Origin: Rivihabitans pingtungensis
GTDB lineage: Bacteria > Pseudomonadota > Gammaproteobacteria > Burkholderiales > Aquaspirillaceae
DNA length: 64,000 nucleotides
Assembly (NCBI RefSeq): GCF_003201855.1
Contig: NZ_QJKI01000021.1
Coordinates: 1 to 64,000, forward strand
Direction of reading: 5' to 3'
Below are positions 17,756 through 30,381 of the stretch, one piece after another. The notes beneath the pieces were generated by a model, which made no database searches, was not told the DNA's origin, and saw only the letters and a program-made list of their open reading frames with translations. Both the position numbers and the translations under genes were made by a program. How positions within the stretch are numbered: the stretch's first letter is position 1; the number at the start of each line of letters is the position of its first letter.

Positions 17756-19348
17756 CTACATCCGGAAGCGCTCCACCTGGGTTTTCAGTGCCACGGCAAT
17801 GCCGTTGAGGTGGGCGGCATTGATGGCCGACTGGCGGATGGTGTCGCTGGTTTCGGCCACCATGGCGGCCACCCGCTGTACCTGGCCGGCAATGGCGTGG
17901 CTGGCTTGGGTTTGCCCCTGGCTGGCCTGGGCGATGTCTTCCACCCGTGCCACTGTGCGTTGGGCGCCATCGCGGATGGCATCCAGCGCCCCCGCCGCCT
18001 GACTGGCCAGTTTCTGGCCGTCGTCCACTTCCGGCAGAGCGGCGTGCATGGCGTGCACGGCGGCATCGGTATCGTGCTGGATGGCGTTGACCAGGCCGTC
18101 GATTTCCAGCGTGGTCTGGGCAGTACGTTCGGCCAGCTTGCGCACTTCGTCGGCCACCACGGCAAAGCCGCGCCCTTGCTCGCCAGCACGGGCAGCTTCG
18201 ATGGCAGCGTTCAGCGCCAGCAGATTGGTCTGGTCGGCGATATCCTTGATGACCGAGGTCATGCTGGCGATCTTGTCGGCGCGCTGATCCAGCACCTGGA
18301 TGGTGTTGGCGGCCTGGCTGACCGTGCGCGACAGGCTGTCCATGCGCGTGGCGGCGCTTTGCGCCAGTTGGGCGCCTTCGCGTGACAGGGTCAGCGCGGC
18401 GTCTGCGTCGTGGCGGGTGGATTGCGCGCTCTCGGCAATGCGCGCGGCGCTGTCCAGAAAAGCATTGACGCTGTCGGTCAGTGCGCCGGCCGCCAGGGCT
18501 TCCTGCTGGGCGGTGTCCGCCATGCTGGCCGAGGCCCGGCTGGTTTCATCGCCATCCAGTGCCAGCTCCACCGCCTGTTTGTCGATGGCTTCCAGCAGGG
18601 TGCGCAGCGCGGTAACCATGTCGTCCAGTGTGGCCAGCAAGCTGCCGGCCGGGGCGTCGATATGCACGGTCAGGTCGCCGTCAGCCACCCGGCGCATCAT
18701 CTGCCGTGCGGCACGCGGTTCGCCGCCCAGCTCGCGCTTGAGGCTGGCCAGCACCCGCTGGATCAGCACGGCAGCCACCAGCAGGCTGACCGCGCCCAGC
18801 ACCAGCACGGTGTGCATGGCCTGCCGGCTGTCGGCTACGGTATCGGCCTTGATCTGTTCGGCAGTCTGGCGCTGGCTTTGCCGGGCATCCAGCAGCACTT
18901 TGCGCAAGGCACGCCAGGCCGGGGTTTCACTGGCATTCAGTGTGGCGACGGCTTCGGCGTGCTGATCGGCCGCCAGTTGGAGAGTGTGTTCCAGTGCGCG
19001 GCGGCGCTGCTGTTGCAACTGGTCGATCTGCTGCCAGAGTTCGGCGCGTTCGGGACTGGCTTCGCGCGCGCTGGCCAAGGCGATGTCAAAGGCTTTCAGC
19101 GCAGAAGCCAGGTTTTGATGGCCCTGCGGGTTGCTGTGGTCAAGAATGACATTGCGCAGCGCCTGGCCGGTTTGCAATCCCTGCGCGTACATTTCGTCGA
19201 TGGCGTGCAGGGTTTTCAGGTCGTGGTCAAAAAAGCGGCTGGCGCTGTGCTGGCTGGCTTGCAAGGCCAGGGCAGCGTAGCCCAGGCCAATCAGGGCGAG
19301 CAGCAGCGCACCGGCCACCATGCTCATGATGCGAAGACGAAAGCTCAT
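17756..19348 (-). CDS. Methyl-accepting chemotaxis protein
   Basis: A 530-residue chemoreceptor with an N-terminal transmembrane helix ([20 protein letters not shown]), a four-helix-bundle type periplasmic sensor (~35-185), a second membrane helix ([20 protein letters not shown]) and a HAMP-like [20 protein letters not shown]. The signalling tip [40 protein letters not shown] is intact. The frame continues upstream to 19495 but without conserved features, so ATG 19348 ([10 protein letters not shown]) is chosen. It converges on the Ala/Lys-rich gene's side of the cluster and transcribes leftward. Confidence 0.92.
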   Translation of the reverse strand: MSFRLRIMSMVAGALLLALIGLGYAALALQASQHSASRFFDHDLKTLHAIDEMYAQGLQTGQALRNVILDHSNPQGHQNLASALKAFDIALASAREASPERAELWQQIDQLQQQRRRALEHTLQLAADQHAEAVATLNASETPAWRALRKVLLDARQSQRQTAEQIKADTVADSRQAMHTVLVLGAVSLLVAAVLIQRVLASLKRELGGEPRAARQMMRRVADGDLTVHIDAPAGSLLATLDDMVTALRTLLEAIDKQAVELALDGDETSRASASMADTAQQEALAAGALTDSVNAFLDSAARIAESAQSTRHDADAALTLSREGAQLAQSAATRMDSLSRTVSQAANTIQVLDQRADKIASMTSVIKDIADQTNLLALNAAIEAARAGEQGRGFAVVADEVRKLAERTAQTTLEIDGLVNAIQHDTDAAVHAMHAALPEVDDGQKLASQAAGALDAIRDGAQRTVARVEDIAQASQGQTQASHAIAGQVQRVAAMVAETSDTIRQSAINAAHLNGIAVALKTQVERFRM

Positions 19349-19815
19349 GTGAAAGTCCGTGAAGTCAACGCTGGCCACCGGGTTTTCGCGTGACGCATCA
19401 GGCCGGGCGTGCTGGCACAGGCACAGCGCGCCGAGCAGCCAGGCTGCTTCGCCACACGGGAACATACGGTAAACAGCACCAGGAACGGCGGACAAACCCC
19501 GCGCAGCGGTTCAGGCCAGTCAGCGCGGCCCACAAAGCCCGTCTGGCGGGCTTGTGTCACCGATATGGTGGTGGTCACACGCCTGGCCAGGACCGTTGCG
19601 CTGAGTGTTGTAGGCAATGCTTGAGGATGGGTCAGCCGTTCCAAGGGGCCAGCGCAGCCCGCTGATTCATGGTCAGGCAGACCATCAGGCAAGGCATGCG
19701 CTCGGGTGCCAGCCTGCGCCTACGAAGCGCGCTCCGTATCCCGGCTGACGTTCTGTTTTATGTTTTGACAGATTGTAGCGGGATTCCACAAGCACAGAAG
19801 GGTTTTTGCCAAATA
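19349..19815. other. Intergenic stretch with a degenerate repeat, no gene
   Basis: A 467-bp gap between two leftward genes. It holds a diverged palindromic repeat (19521-19622) and presumably the promoter of the chemoreceptor gene. The short frames here have no family resemblance or ribosome site. Confidence 0.5.
19521..19622 (-). repeat. Intergenic palindromic repeat, diverged copy
   Basis: CAGCGCGGCCCACAAAGCCC at the left; GGTCACACGCCTGGCCAGGA and CGTTGCGCTGAGTGTTG towards the right. The family core is recognisable but the ends are degraded. It contains an extra AAGCCCG-TCTGG-CGGGCTT hairpin. Confidence 0.7.
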
Positions 19816-20271
19816 TCAGTCACGCGGGGTGCGCACCACCAGCACCGGCAGGTGGCTTTCCCGCATCACATATTCGGCCACGCTGCCCATCAACGCATGG
19901 CGCAAACCACGCCGGCCGTGGGTGCCCATGATGATCAGGTCGGCATGGATGTCGCGGGCATGCTTGAGCAGGGCGCGGGCAATGTCCTTGCCGCCTTCCC
20001 AGCAGTGCCGCACGCTGGTGTGCAGCGGGCCGGCATGCTGGCCGGCGTGTTGCTTGGCCGGGGCCAGCACGGTGTGGCCATGCTGATCGGCCAGCGTGGC
20101 CAGTTGCGCCGGATCGTGCTGGCGGGGGTCTTCTACGGCCAGCTCCAGCAGGTTGACCACAGTGACCAGATGCAGCTCGGCCGGGTGCAGGCCGGCCAGT
20201 TTCAGTGCCTCATCCAGCACATGCGGCGTGCCGTGGCTATTGTCGATGGCAACCAGGATGCGGCGGTACAT
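19816..20271 (-). CDS. Universal stress protein (UspA family)
   Basis: A 151-residue single Usp domain. It starts MYRRILVAIDNSHGTPHVLD and carries the ATP-binding type motif IIMGTHGRRGLRHALMGSVAEYVMRES before the final strand LPVLVVRTPRD. The G-x2-G-x9-G-S pattern is intact, suggesting nucleotide binding. It is cytoplasmic and stands alone, 82 bp downstream of the pseudouridine synthase gene on the same strand. Confidence 0.93.
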   Translation of the reverse strand: MYRRILVAIDNSHGTPHVLDEALKLAGLHPAELHLVTVVNLLELAVEDPRQHDPAQLATLADQHGHTVLAPAKQHAGQHAGPLHTSVRHCWEGGKDIARALLKHARDIHADLIIMGTHGRRGLRHALMGSVAEYVMRESHLPVLVVRTPRD

Positions 20272-20353
20272 GACAAACTCCTGTCAACGGGAGAAATTCG
20301 GAATGCGCTGGCCACGGCAAGCTGCAGGCCAGCTTGGGCTGGTGGACCCATCC

Positions 20354-21097
20354 TCAGTCGAAACGTTCGCCTGGCGCCAGATAGCGCCACTGGCCCTGCG
20401 GCAGGTCGCCCAGCATGAGCTTGCCGATACGGATGCGCTTGAGGCCCAACACGCGCAGGCCCACCAGATCGCACATGCGGCGGATCTGGCGCTTTTTGCC
20501 TTCGCGCAGCACAAAGCGCAGCTGATCGTCGTTTTGCCACCACACCTTGGCCGGGCGCAGCGGCTGGCCATCCAGGCTCAGGCCGTGGTTAAGCTTGGCC
20601 AGTCCTTCGGCCGACAATTTGCCGGCCACCCGCACCAGATATTCTTTTTCGACGCCGGAATCTTCGCCAATCAGCGTTTTGGCCACCCGGCCATCCTGGG
20701 TCAGCACCAAGAGCCCGGTGGAATCGATATCCAGCCGGCCGGCCGGGGCCAGGCCGCGCAGGTGTTCGCGCTGAAAACGCAACGGCGCCGTATCACCGCC
20801 CCAGCGCCGCTCGGGCAGGATCAGGCTGACAGCGGGTTGATAGCCTTTTTCCGCCTGGCCTGAGACATAACCCACCGGCTTGTGCAGCAGGATGGTCACC
20901 CGCTCTTGCTGGGCGCCGCGCGCCTGGGCCAGCAACTCGATGCGGGCGTCCGGGCTGACGCGCAACCCGAGGGTGGCCACTTCACCATCCACTTTCACCC
21001 AGCCGCGCTCGATATAGCTGTCTGCTTCGCGGCGCGAGCACAGACCGCGTTCGGCCATCAGTTTGGACAGGCGGGGCAGGGCGGCGGAGTCGCTCAT
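20354..21097 (-). CDS. RNA pseudouridine synthase, RsuA/RluF-like
   Basis: A 247-residue enzyme. The N-terminal S4 RNA-binding domain ([33 protein letters not shown]) is followed by the RsuA-family catalytic domain with [17 protein letters not shown]; the Asp in GRLD is the catalytic residue. The C-terminal [20 protein letters not shown] is typical of the RsuA/RluB/E/F group. The organisation most resembles RluF, but the target uridine cannot be fixed from sequence alone. ATG 21097 ([10 protein letters not shown]) begins just before the S4 domain; the frame extends to 21205 without conservation. Confidence 0.92.
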   Translation of the reverse strand: MSDSAALPRLSKLMAERGLCSRREADSYIERGWVKVDGEVATLGLRVSPDARIELLAQARGAQQERVTILLHKPVGYVSGQAEKGYQPAVSLILPERRWGGDTAPLRFQREHLRGLAPAGRLDIDSTGLLVLTQDGRVAKTLIGEDSGVEKEYLVRVAGKLSAEGLAKLNHGLSLDGQPLRPAKVWWQNDDQLRFVLREGKKRQIRRMCDLVGLRVLGLKRIRIGKLMLGDLPQGQWRYLAPGERFD

Positions 21098-21288
21098 GGA
21101 CGGAAACTTTCGTGAACAAAACCGCATTGTAGCGCAGCCATCACGACAAATTACCCGGGCATCAGCCATGCCAGGCTGACAAACCGGGCAGCCATGGCAT
21201 ACCATTCAACTAAATCACGCTGGATATTGATCAAAATCAAACGATTAATCGCTTGTTGCCTTTGTGTGCAAAGGCCGGAGATATCGCC

Positions 21289-22914
21289 ATGCTGAACCAA
21301 TTGAGTATCCGCACCCGCCTGGCCATTCTGGCCATCATGGCATCGCTGGCCCTGCTGGTGCTGGGCTCGGTGAACTACTGGCAGACGCGCCAGCTGACCC
21401 AGGCACTGGAGCAGGCATCGGCCGGCCAGGGCAAGCTGCGCAACCAGGGTGAGGCCGACATGATGCACGACGCGGTTCGCGGCGATGTGCTGGAAATGTA
21501 TTACCAGGCCAGCCAGGCCAATACCACGCCGGCCACGCTGGACGAGGTGCGCAAATCGTTTGCCGAGCATGCCAAGGATTTGCGCGAACATGTCGCCAAA
21601 AACGACGCGCTGCCGCTGTCGTCCCAGGAGCGCCGCGAGCTGGATGCGCTCAAGCCGGATCTGGAAGCCTATCTGCGCGAGGCCGACGCCGCGCTCAACA
21701 CCCTGGCCAGCCACGGCGATGCCCACCAGGTATTCGATACCTTCAACCAGCGTTTCAAGGCGCTGGAAAAATCCATGGATGCCTTCAGCACCACGCTGGA
21801 GCGCGAGGGCCAGCAAGAGCAGCAGCAGGCCAGCGCCCAGGCCGAGCGCACCAGCACCAATCTGGTGATTGCCCTGCTGCTGTGCATGGCGGGGCTGATT
21901 ACCCTGGATGTGCTGTTCGGCCGCAGCATCGTGCGTTCGCTGGACGATATCCGCCAGTTTCTGGCCGGCCTTGGCAATCATCTGGACCGGCGCTTGCATA
22001 GCCGTGGCCGTGATGAAGTGGCGGATATCGCCCGTGCCATCGACAGCATGCTGGATAAGCAGGCTGACACCATCCGCATGATCCAGCATGCAGCCAGCAC
22101 CCTGCGCCAGACTTCCGGTCAGGTGTCGTCACAATCGCAGACCGCCAGCTCGCGCGGAGCCGATATCGCCCACACCATGTCGGCGCTGACCGCCGCCGCC
22201 GAGCAGATGCGCGCCGGGATCGACGCCATGGCGCGGGCGATTGGCGGCCATGCCGAAGAAGTGCGTCAGGCCAACCAGGCCAACCAGCATGCTGAATCAG
22301 CCATGCTGGCCTCGCGTGATGCCAGTCAGGGGCTGGTAGACGCCACCCGCCAGTTGGGCAGCATGATGAGCGAGCTGAACGAAGCGGTGGGGCGTATCGG
22401 GGCCATGGCGCAAGTGATCAACGACATCGCCGATCAGACCAATCTGCTGGCCTTGAACGCGGCGATTGAAGCCGCCCGTGCCGGCGAGCAAGGGCGGGGT
22501 TTTGCCGTGGTGGCCGATGAGGTGCGCAAACTGGCCGAGCGCACCAGCAGCAGCACCGGCGATATCACCGCCATTATTGAGGCGATCCGGGGCTCGACCG
22601 AGCATGCCGCACAGTCGATGGGGGCGCTGACCAGCCAGGTGGAAGATGGCCTGGCCGCGCTGGATCAGGCTCGTCTGGCCCAGGACACCATTACCGGCCA
22701 CATGCACAATATCCATCAAGTAGCAGGCGAAGTGGCCAGCGCCACCCGCCAGCAGGCGGCGGCCATGGCAGAAAACGCCGAAGGCATGCAACATATTCAT
22801 GGCAGCTTGCAGGTTTTGCAGCAGGTAGTGGAGCAGCTGGATGTCTCGGCCAGCGCCCTGGCTGAAGAAGCTCAGCACCTGGCCGGCCATGCGTCGGCGT
22901 TTCATACCGGCTAG
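21289..22914 (+). CDS. Methyl-accepting chemotaxis protein
   Basis: A 541-residue chemoreceptor: first membrane helix ([20 protein letters not shown]), helical periplasmic domain (~35-185), second membrane helix ([20 protein letters not shown]), short HAMP-like linker, then the signalling domain with an intact [40 protein letters not shown] tip. ATG 21289 has a GGAG site; the in-frame ATG at 21253 lacks one. It is divergent from the pseudouridine synthase gene across ~190 bp. Confidence 0.93.
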   Translation: MLNQLSIRTRLAILAIMASLALLVLGSVNYWQTRQLTQALEQASAGQGKLRNQGEADMMHDAVRGDVLEMYYQASQANTTPATLDEVRKSFAEHAKDLREHVAKNDALPLSSQERRELDALKPDLEAYLREADAALNTLASHGDAHQVFDTFNQRFKALEKSMDAFSTTLEREGQQEQQQASAQAERTSTNLVIALLLCMAGLITLDVLFGRSIVRSLDDIRQFLAGLGNHLDRRLHSRGRDEVADIARAIDSMLDKQADTIRMIQHAASTLRQTSGQVSSQSQTASSRGADIAHTMSALTAAAEQMRAGIDAMARAIGGHAEEVRQANQANQHAESAMLASRDASQGLVDATRQLGSMMSELNEAVGRIGAMAQVINDIADQTNLLALNAAIEAARAGEQGRGFAVVADEVRKLAERTSSSTGDITAIIEAIRGSTEHAAQSMGALTSQVEDGLAALDQARLAQDTITGHMHNIHQVAGEVASATRQQAAAMAENAEGMQHIHGSLQVLQQVVEQLDVSASALAEEAQHLAGHASAFHTG

Positions 22915-22959
22915 GCCACGTCCTCACGCTTATAATGGCGTTTTGCCGGAGCCCTTGCC

Positions 22960-23259
22960 ATGTCTGATCCCGTTGTTGTCCGCCCCAGGGTGGAAATCCG
23001 CTATTGCACCCAGTGCCGCTGGTTGCTGCGCGCTGCCTGGATGGCGCAGGAGCTGCTGACCACGTTTGACGGGGATCTGGGCGAGGTAGCGTTGATTCCG
23101 GCCACGGGCGGGCTATTCAGTGTGCATGTGGATGGCGTGTTGCTGTGGGACCGCAAAACCGAAGACGGCTTTCCCGATATCAAGACACTCAAGCAGAAAG
23201 TGCGCGACCAGATCGACCCTGGCCGCTCGCTGGGGCACAGTGACCGGCCGGCCAATTAG
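22960..23259 (+). CDS. SelT/SelW/SelH-family (Rdx) thioredoxin-like protein
   Basis: A 99-residue protein: VEIRYCTQCRWLLRAAWMAQ with C16-x-x-C19, GEVALIPATGGLFSVHVDG, and LLWDRKTEDGFPDIKTLKQ. This is the bacterial SelW-like pattern, with Cys in place of the selenocysteine found in some eukaryotic members. A redox role is likely and partners are unknown. The TAG stop coincides with the left end of a palindromic repeat. Confidence 0.9.
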   Translation: MSDPVVVRPRVEIRYCTQCRWLLRAAWMAQELLTTFDGDLGEVALIPATGGLFSVHVDGVLLWDRKTEDGFPDIKTLKQKVRDQIDPGRSLGHSDRPAN

Positions 23260-23334
23260 CGCGGAGAACAAAACTCTCCTGGCCGTACTGGCGCATCGCG
23301 GGTCTTGTCCGCCGAGTGTGATTCGCGGCACTCA
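23257..23334 (-). repeat. Intergenic palindromic repeat, diverged copy
   Basis: TAGCGCGGAGAACAAAACTC at the left, CTCCTGGCC inside, GAGTGTGATTCGCGGCACTCA at the right. The first three bases are the stop codon of the SelW-like gene. Confidence 0.65.
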
Positions 23335-23340
23335 ATGAAA

Positions 23341-23384
23341 AATAAAAACCCCCGCGCCATGCACTGGCGCGGGGGGTTTTTATT
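23341..23384. terminator. Bidirectional rho-independent terminator
   Basis: AATAAAAACCCCCGCGCC, a short loop, then GGCGCGGGGGGTTTTTATT. A-runs on one side and T-runs on the other allow termination of both the SelW-like gene (+) and the chemoreceptor gene (-). Confidence 0.93.
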
Positions 23385-23398
23385 GAGCGGCTTGCGGG

Positions 23399-25027
23399 TT
23401 ACACCACGAAGCGGCTGGCCATATCGCGCAGCGAGCCGGCCAGTTCTTCCAGGCGCTGGGCCGAACTGGCGCTTTCGCGGGTGGCCGCGCTGTTTTCTTC
23501 GGCCATGCGGGCAATCAGTTCGACATTGCCGGACAGCACATTGGTGGCTTCGCGCTGCTGGTGCAGTACTTCGGCAATCACGCCCACCGAATCCGAGGCA
23601 GCAGCCAGATCGTTGTAAATCTCGCCCATGGTGGCGCTGGCGCCATTGGCCTGATCCACACCACGGCCCACCTGGCTGGCGGCGCTGGCCATGCCATCCA
23701 CTGCGCCAGAGGCGCTGTCCTGCACCTGCTGGATCATGCCAGCGATTTCGCTGGTGGCCACGGCGGTGCGTTCGGCCAGCTTGCGCACTTCGTCGGCCAC
23801 CACGGCAAAGCCACGGCCCTGTTCACCCGCGCGGGCGGCTTCAATGGCGGCGTTCAGCGCCAAGAGATTGGTTTGGTCGGCGATTTCACGAATCACGGCG
23901 ACAATGCCGGAAATCTGCTGGGATTTCTCGGCCATGGCGTGAATGCCCGAGGCGGCTTCCTGCACCAGCGAGGCGATGGCTTCCATTTCGCTGGCGGTGG
24001 ACGAAATCGCTTCGCGGCCGGTGTGCGAGCGGGTGCTGGCTTCGTGGGCAATCTGTTTGGTGGTGCTGGCGTTTTCGCTGACGCCGGAAATGCCGGTGGA
24101 CAGGGTTTCCACCGCCAGGGCCATCGACGAGGCCGACTCGGCCTGCTCCATCGAGCGCGAAGCCACTTGCGACGAGGCCACCGACACTTGCTGGGCGGCG
24201 GCGGCGACTTCCAGCGAGTTTTTCTGGATACTGCTGATCACTTCGCGCAGGCCGTCACGCATCGACGCCAGGTCAGCCAGCAGGCTGCTGCGGTCGCCAG
24301 ACTTGACCGGCACATGGGCGGACAGATCACCCTTGGCAATCTTGCGCATCACTTCGCTGGCCACATGCGGTTCACCACCCAACGGCACGGTGACGCTGCG
24401 CACAATCCAGAAGCCTGTGGCGAAGGCCACCACGCATGCACCCAGGGTGACCACCACCAACAGAGTACGCAGCACATCAGCAGCGTCTTCTGCGGTTTTG
24501 GCATTGGTGTCAAAGTGCTTGTTTTGCTCGTCCACCAAGTCTTCGAGTTTTTTCATATAGGTCACCAACGGACCTGCCGCCTCGTTTTTGAACACCAGGC
24601 GGCCTTCGTCAAACTTGCCTTCTTCAAATAGCTTGAAGGTCTTGAAATAGACATCCGTATAGGCTTTACGCTTGGCAGTCAGATCATCAAGAAAGGCTTT
24701 TTCTTCCGGCTCGGTCATCAGCGTGGCCAGTTTCTTGAAATTTTCCGAGATGCGGCCACGCTGACCAGGAAATTTGGCTTTGACTTCTGGCAGCAGCGAG
24801 GGGTTATCAAACATCAGGAACATGCCGTTATTGAACTGGTTGGCCATGTAAATGATGTCAGCCGCTGCGCGGGCGCGCTCCCAGTCTTTTTCCACCATTT
24901 TTTGCATGGTGTGCTGGCTTTGCGTCAGGCCATAAATCCCCAGTGCGGCTGTCACCAACAGCGATAGCACCATCATGCCAATGCCAAGCATCAGCCGGGC
25001 AGAGAGAGTCATGCGTCCCATGGTCAT
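23399..25027 (-). CDS. Methyl-accepting chemotaxis protein
   Basis: A 542-residue chemoreceptor: first membrane helix ([22 protein letters not shown]), periplasmic four-helix-type sensor (~35-190), second membrane helix ([20 protein letters not shown]), HAMP with [20 protein letters not shown], and a signalling domain with the intact [40 protein letters not shown] tip. It starts [12 protein letters not shown]; a GGAG site lies four bases before the first ATG and ten before the second (25021), so 25021 is also plausible. AT-rich DNA upstream probably carries its promoter. Confidence 0.93.
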   Translation of the reverse strand: MTMGRMTLSARLMLGIGMMVLSLLVTAALGIYGLTQSQHTMQKMVEKDWERARAAADIIYMANQFNNGMFLMFDNPSLLPEVKAKFPGQRGRISENFKKLATLMTEPEEKAFLDDLTAKRKAYTDVYFKTFKLFEEGKFDEGRLVFKNEAAGPLVTYMKKLEDLVDEQNKHFDTNAKTAEDAADVLRTLLVVVTLGACVVAFATGFWIVRSVTVPLGGEPHVASEVMRKIAKGDLSAHVPVKSGDRSSLLADLASMRDGLREVISSIQKNSLEVAAAAQQVSVASSQVASRSMEQAESASSMALAVETLSTGISGVSENASTTKQIAHEASTRSHTGREAISSTASEMEAIASLVQEAASGIHAMAEKSQQISGIVAVIREIADQTNLLALNAAIEAARAGEQGRGFAVVADEVRKLAERTAVATSEIAGMIQQVQDSASGAVDGMASAASQVGRGVDQANGASATMGEIYNDLAAASDSVGVIAEVLHQQREATNVLSGNVELIARMAEENSAATRESASSAQRLEELAGSLRDMASRFVV

Positions 25028-25086
25028 TAATCTCCGGTAAGTCTCAAATAGCGTGTGTGTTTAGCGCGAATACGTAGAAATACGTA

Positions 25087-25112
25087 GCGCAACCATGGGT
25101 TGCGCGGTTTTT
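25087..25112 (+). terminator. Hairpin with T-tract facing against the flanking genes
   Basis: GCGCAACC-ATG-GGTTGCGC followed by GGTTTTT. It would terminate rightward transcription, yet both neighbours (23399-25027 and 25210-25971) read leftward. Read leftward it lacks a T-tract. Confidence 0.6.
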
Positions 25113-25209
25113 GTCATTTTTGTGGCTATTGTAACACCAACATAGCACATGTTGCGGCGCAGCAAAAGAGTGTTTCTTGCGTTTGTCACAACAAAAAAAT
25201 CTATTGCAT

Positions 25210-25971
25210 TTACAGAGGCTTGTATGCATGCATGAAAAATTCCCGGTTGCCATCTCCACCGGTGATCGGACTATCCAGCCAATTCAGCCAATTCAAATGA
25301 TTTTCCACCGCCATACTTTCCATTCGCATACGAACATCAAGATAACGCGATGGGTCTTTTACCAGCCCACCACGGCCAATGCCTTCCCGCCCCACTTCGA
25401 ATTGGGGTTTCACTAAATGCAGAATATGTCCGCCTGGCCGCAACAGGGCAAGCAAGGGAGGCAGGGTCAGGGTCAGCGAAATAAACGAGACATCGCCGAC
25501 AATCAGATCAAACAACGCGCCGTCATTGGCCTGGCGCAGGCTGTCCAGCTCGGGAGCCCGGGCATTGACGCCTTCGAACCAGCGTACACGGTCATCGGCG
25601 CGCAAGCGCGGGTGCAATTGGTCGTGGCCAACATCAATGCCGACCACCCGCGCAGCGCCTGCCTGCAACAGGCAATCGGTAAAGCCGCCAGTGGACATCC
25701 CCACGTCCAGCGCCCGCCAGCCCAGCACATCCAGGCCCACTTCAGCCAGCGCGCCGGCCAGCTTCAAGCCACCGCGCGAGACAAAGCGGTCATCGGCATG
25801 TGGTTCGACATACAGTTCGACATCGTCATCCAGCTTGGCACTGGGCTTGCCTACCCGGTGGCGCTGGTTTGCCGGGCCATGATAGACCCGCCCTGTGTCA
25901 ATCAAATGTTGCGCGGCAGTGCGCGAGACGGCCAGTCCACGACTGACCAGCAAGACATCGGCTCGAGTCAT
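25210..25971 (-). CDS. tlyA: TlyA-family rRNA 2'-O-methyltransferase
   Basis: A 253-residue protein. The N-terminal S4 domain (RADVLLVSRGLAVSRTAAQHLIDTGRVYH) is joined to an FtsJ-like SAM-dependent methyltransferase with VSRGGLKLAGAL, the SAM motif ALDVGMSTGGFTDCLLQAGA, LIVGDVSFISLTLTLP and LVKPQFEVGREGIGRGGLV. TlyA methylates rRNA cytidines at the ribose; some relatives are called hemolysins. Near the C-terminus a small DNA duplication gives LNWLNWL. The gene stands alone, with a palindromic repeat upstream. Confidence 0.92.
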   Translation of the reverse strand: MTRADVLLVSRGLAVSRTAAQHLIDTGRVYHGPANQRHRVGKPSAKLDDDVELYVEPHADDRFVSRGGLKLAGALAEVGLDVLGWRALDVGMSTGGFTDCLLQAGAARVVGIDVGHDQLHPRLRADDRVRWFEGVNARAPELDSLRQANDGALFDLIVGDVSFISLTLTLPPLLALLRPGGHILHLVKPQFEVGREGIGRGGLVKDPSRYLDVRMRMESMAVENHLNWLNWLDSPITGGDGNREFFMHAYKPL

Positions 25972-26031
25972 GTTGTGCTTGAGTGAGAATTATTCTTTTA
26001 TTATATCCCAGGCCCGACCCGACAGGCAGCT

Positions 26032-26126
26032 TAGAGCGGCTAACAAAACTCAGCGCAACGCGCCTGGCCAGGCGCACGACCGCAGACAGTACGGTAAGCA
26101 ACAACGCCAGGAGGGTTTTGTTAGCC
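26032..26126 (+). repeat. Intergenic palindromic repeat, near full-length copy
   Basis: Forward orientation: TAGAGCGGCTAACAAAACTC, CAACGCGCCTGGCCAGGCG, CGACCGCAGACAGTACGG, AACAACGCCAGGAGGG, TTTTGTTAGCC. The apex and right inner arm (GTACGGCAAGGTC) are deleted. Confidence 0.88.
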
Positions 26127-26407
26127 AAAGCCGCACATGCCAGAGCCAGAATGGGCGCAGAAAACAGGCAGAACACCAGGGTAGGCCATATGGCAAAAGC
26201 CCTGGAAAAATCAAGCGAAGCATTGGAGCATGCTACGTATTTTTACGCAAGTTGGGCATGCTGTTTGGGAATGATGTACCGAAAAATGGCACATTCATGC
26301 AACACTTTTGTGATTGGCCAGGGCAAGGACGCGCCGTCATGGCTGATGTATGCCAATACGGCAGCGCCAGCGTATTGGCATTAAGAGCCCGTTGGTGGAA
26401 AGCTCGC
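26127..26407. other. Intergenic stretch, no gene seen
   Basis: About 280 bp between the repeat and the thioredoxin-like gene. Apart from the hairpin at 26351-26380 I see no coding pattern with a ribosome site and no promoter with confidence. Confidence 0.4.
26351..26380. terminator. Perfect 10-bp hairpin after the TlpA-like gene
   Basis: TGCCAATACG, a ten-base loop GCAGCGCCAG, then CGTATTGGCA. It lies just downstream of the leftward thioredoxin-like gene. No T-tract, so it may be a processing or stability hairpin. Confidence 0.45.
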
Positions 26408-26902
26408 TTACAGGTGGGCGCGTACCGCGGCGTCCAGTTGCGCCTCGCTGAGTTTGCCGGTCAGCCGGGCGACAATCTCGCCGCGCTTGTCCAGCACCAG
26501 GGTGAACGGCAGCACCCCCACCTGATTGCCGGCCGCACGCATCACGTTCAGCGCGCTGCTGTCGCCCAGCAGCACCGGATAGCGGATATTGAACTGCTGA
26601 ACAAAATTGCGCACCGCCACCTTGTCGTCAATCGCTACGCCCACCACTGCCAGCGGGGCGGCGCCGTAGCGGTCGGCATACTGGTTGAGCATCGGCATTT
26701 CCTCACGGCACGGCGCGCACCAGGTGGCCCAGAAATTCAACACCACCACCTTGCCGCGCCAGGCGCCGGTCAGCCCTTGCGATTTGCCGGCCAGATCGGG
26801 ATAAAACACGCCATCCAATGGCGCAGCGCGCGCCGGCAGAGCAATGCTGCACAAGGCGGCGGCAGCCAGCCCCAGGGCGTGGCGACGGGTAAAGAGAGGC
26901 AT
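26408..26902 (-). CDS. TlpA-family thiol:disulfide oxidoreductase
   Basis: A 164-residue exported thioredoxin-fold protein. The signal peptide [20 protein letters not shown]...ALPARA has paired arginines (TRRHALGL), so either the Tat or Sec route is possible. The redox motif WCAPC lies at ~61-65 within [19 protein letters not shown], and [16 protein letters not shown] holds the cis-proline region. It probably reduces periplasmic disulfides. ATG 26902 has an AAGGAAG site; the in-frame ATG at 26929 is less likely. It is divergent from the PfkB kinase gene. Confidence 0.92.
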   Translation of the reverse strand: MPLFTRRHALGLAAAALCSIALPARAAPLDGVFYPDLAGKSQGLTGAWRGKVVVLNFWATWCAPCREEMPMLNQYADRYGAAPLAVVGVAIDDKVAVRNFVQQFNIRYPVLLGDSSALNVMRAAGNQVGVLPFTLVLDKRGEIVARLTGKLSEAQLDAAVRAHL

Positions 26903-27003
26903 GGTGGGCTTCCTTGTTGATCTGATCATGACATTCTGTGCACAAGACGGGCGAATGCTAGACTGGCGGCCATTGCAATCTATTGATAAAGGCCTGCTTC
27001 GTC

Positions 27004-27942
27004 ATGTCCGTGCTTGTTTGCGGTTCGCTGGCCTACGACACCCTGCTGCATTTTGACGGGGCGTTCAGCGACCATCTGCTGCCCGACCAGCTGCACAAGC
27101 TGTCGGTGTGTTTCAAAGTGCCGCGCCTGCGCCGCGAGTTTGGCGGCTGCGCCGGCAATATTGTCTACAATCTGCGCGCACTGGGCGGGCATCCCTGCCT
27201 GCTGGCCAGCGTCGGTGAGGACTTTGCCCCTTACCAGGCGCATCTGGACGCGCTGGGGGTGGACAGCCGGCTGGTGCGCACAGTTCCCGGCCAGTATACC
27301 GCGCAGTGTTTCATCACCTCCGACCAGGCCGATAACCAGATCACCGCGTTTCATCCCGGCGCCATGGACAACCCACCAGCGGCGCACCCGTCGGCCGCCG
27401 GGCCGCTGCAACTGGCCATCCTGGCCCCGGGCGGGCCGCAGTCCACCCTGCAACTGGCCGATGAGCTGAGCGCGCTAGGTGTGCCATTCATGTTTGATCC
27501 GGGCCAGGAGCTGCCGCTGTTCAGCGTCGAGCAATTGCATGCGCTGATTGCCCGCGCCCGCTGGCTGGCGCTGAACGACTATGAATCAGAATTGCTGATG
27601 CAGCGCACCGGGCTGGACGTGGCGCAACTGGCCGCGCGCGTGGCCGGGCTGGTGATCACCCGTGGCGGGCAAGGCTCGGACTTGTACGCCGACGGCCAGC
27701 ACTGGCGCGTGCCGGCGGCGGCGGCCGACGCGATTGTCGACCCCACCGGCTGCGGCGACGCCTACCGCGCCGGGCTGTTGCACGGTCTGGCGCAAGGCTG
27801 GCCCTGGCTGGATTGCGGCCGGTTGGCCAGCGTGCTGGGGGCGATCAAAATCGCCAGCCGCGGCGGACAGAATCACCCGCTGAATCACGACGACATTCGC
27901 CAGCGTTATCAGACAGCGTTTGGCGAGCCGTGCCCGCTGTGA
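27004..27942 (+). CDS. PfkB-family carbohydrate/nucleoside kinase
   Basis: A 312-residue ribokinase-fold kinase. The N-terminal substrate region (FGGCAGNIVYNLRALGGHPCLLASVGED) carries the G-G-x-x-x-N signature, and the C-terminal DPTGCGDAYRAGLLHGLAQG holds the catalytic Asp; the family usually has DPTGAGD, so Cys replaces Ala. The pattern resembles bacterial adenosine-kinase-like proteins, but the substrate is uncertain. ATG 27004 (MSVLVCGSLAYD) is favoured over the in-frame ATG at 26983. A -10-like TAGACT lies upstream and a strong terminator downstream. Confidence 0.88.
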   Translation: MSVLVCGSLAYDTLLHFDGAFSDHLLPDQLHKLSVCFKVPRLRREFGGCAGNIVYNLRALGGHPCLLASVGEDFAPYQAHLDALGVDSRLVRTVPGQYTAQCFITSDQADNQITAFHPGAMDNPPAAHPSAAGPLQLAILAPGGPQSTLQLADELSALGVPFMFDPGQELPLFSVEQLHALIARARWLALNDYESELLMQRTGLDVAQLAARVAGLVITRGGQGSDLYADGQHWRVPAAAADAIVDPTGCGDAYRAGLLHGLAQGWPWLDCGRLASVLGAIKIASRGGQNHPLNHDDIRQRYQTAFGEPCPL

Positions 27943-28009
27943 GTGACGGTTAGGACAGCGCGGATTGCTCCAGCACAATCGCGCCGGCCAAACACACCGC
28001 AAAATCAAA

Positions 28010-28048
28010 CCCCTCGATGCCCAACTTTGCCGGCATCGAGGGGTTTTT
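28010..28048 (+). terminator. Rho-independent terminator after the PfkB kinase gene
   Basis: CCCCTCGATGCC, a ten-base loop, GGCATCGAGGGG, then TTTTT. The 12-bp stem is perfect. It also stands at the convergent end of ruvC. Confidence 0.93.
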
Positions 28049-28061
28049 ACGTTGGCCGCGC

Positions 28062-30288
<2,227 letters not shown>

Positions 30289-30381
30289 TGGGGGCGCCAG
30301 AATTGCGGTAAACGCTAAAGTATGCGATTTTATACCGCCTTGATTTCCAACGTACACGGGCGCTTGTGCCCCGGATGTTCC

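Noticed and set aside
22960..23259. Selenoprotein in the SelW-like gene
   Set aside because: The redox motif is C-x-x-C with ordinary Cys codons. There is no in-frame TGA at the selenocysteine position.
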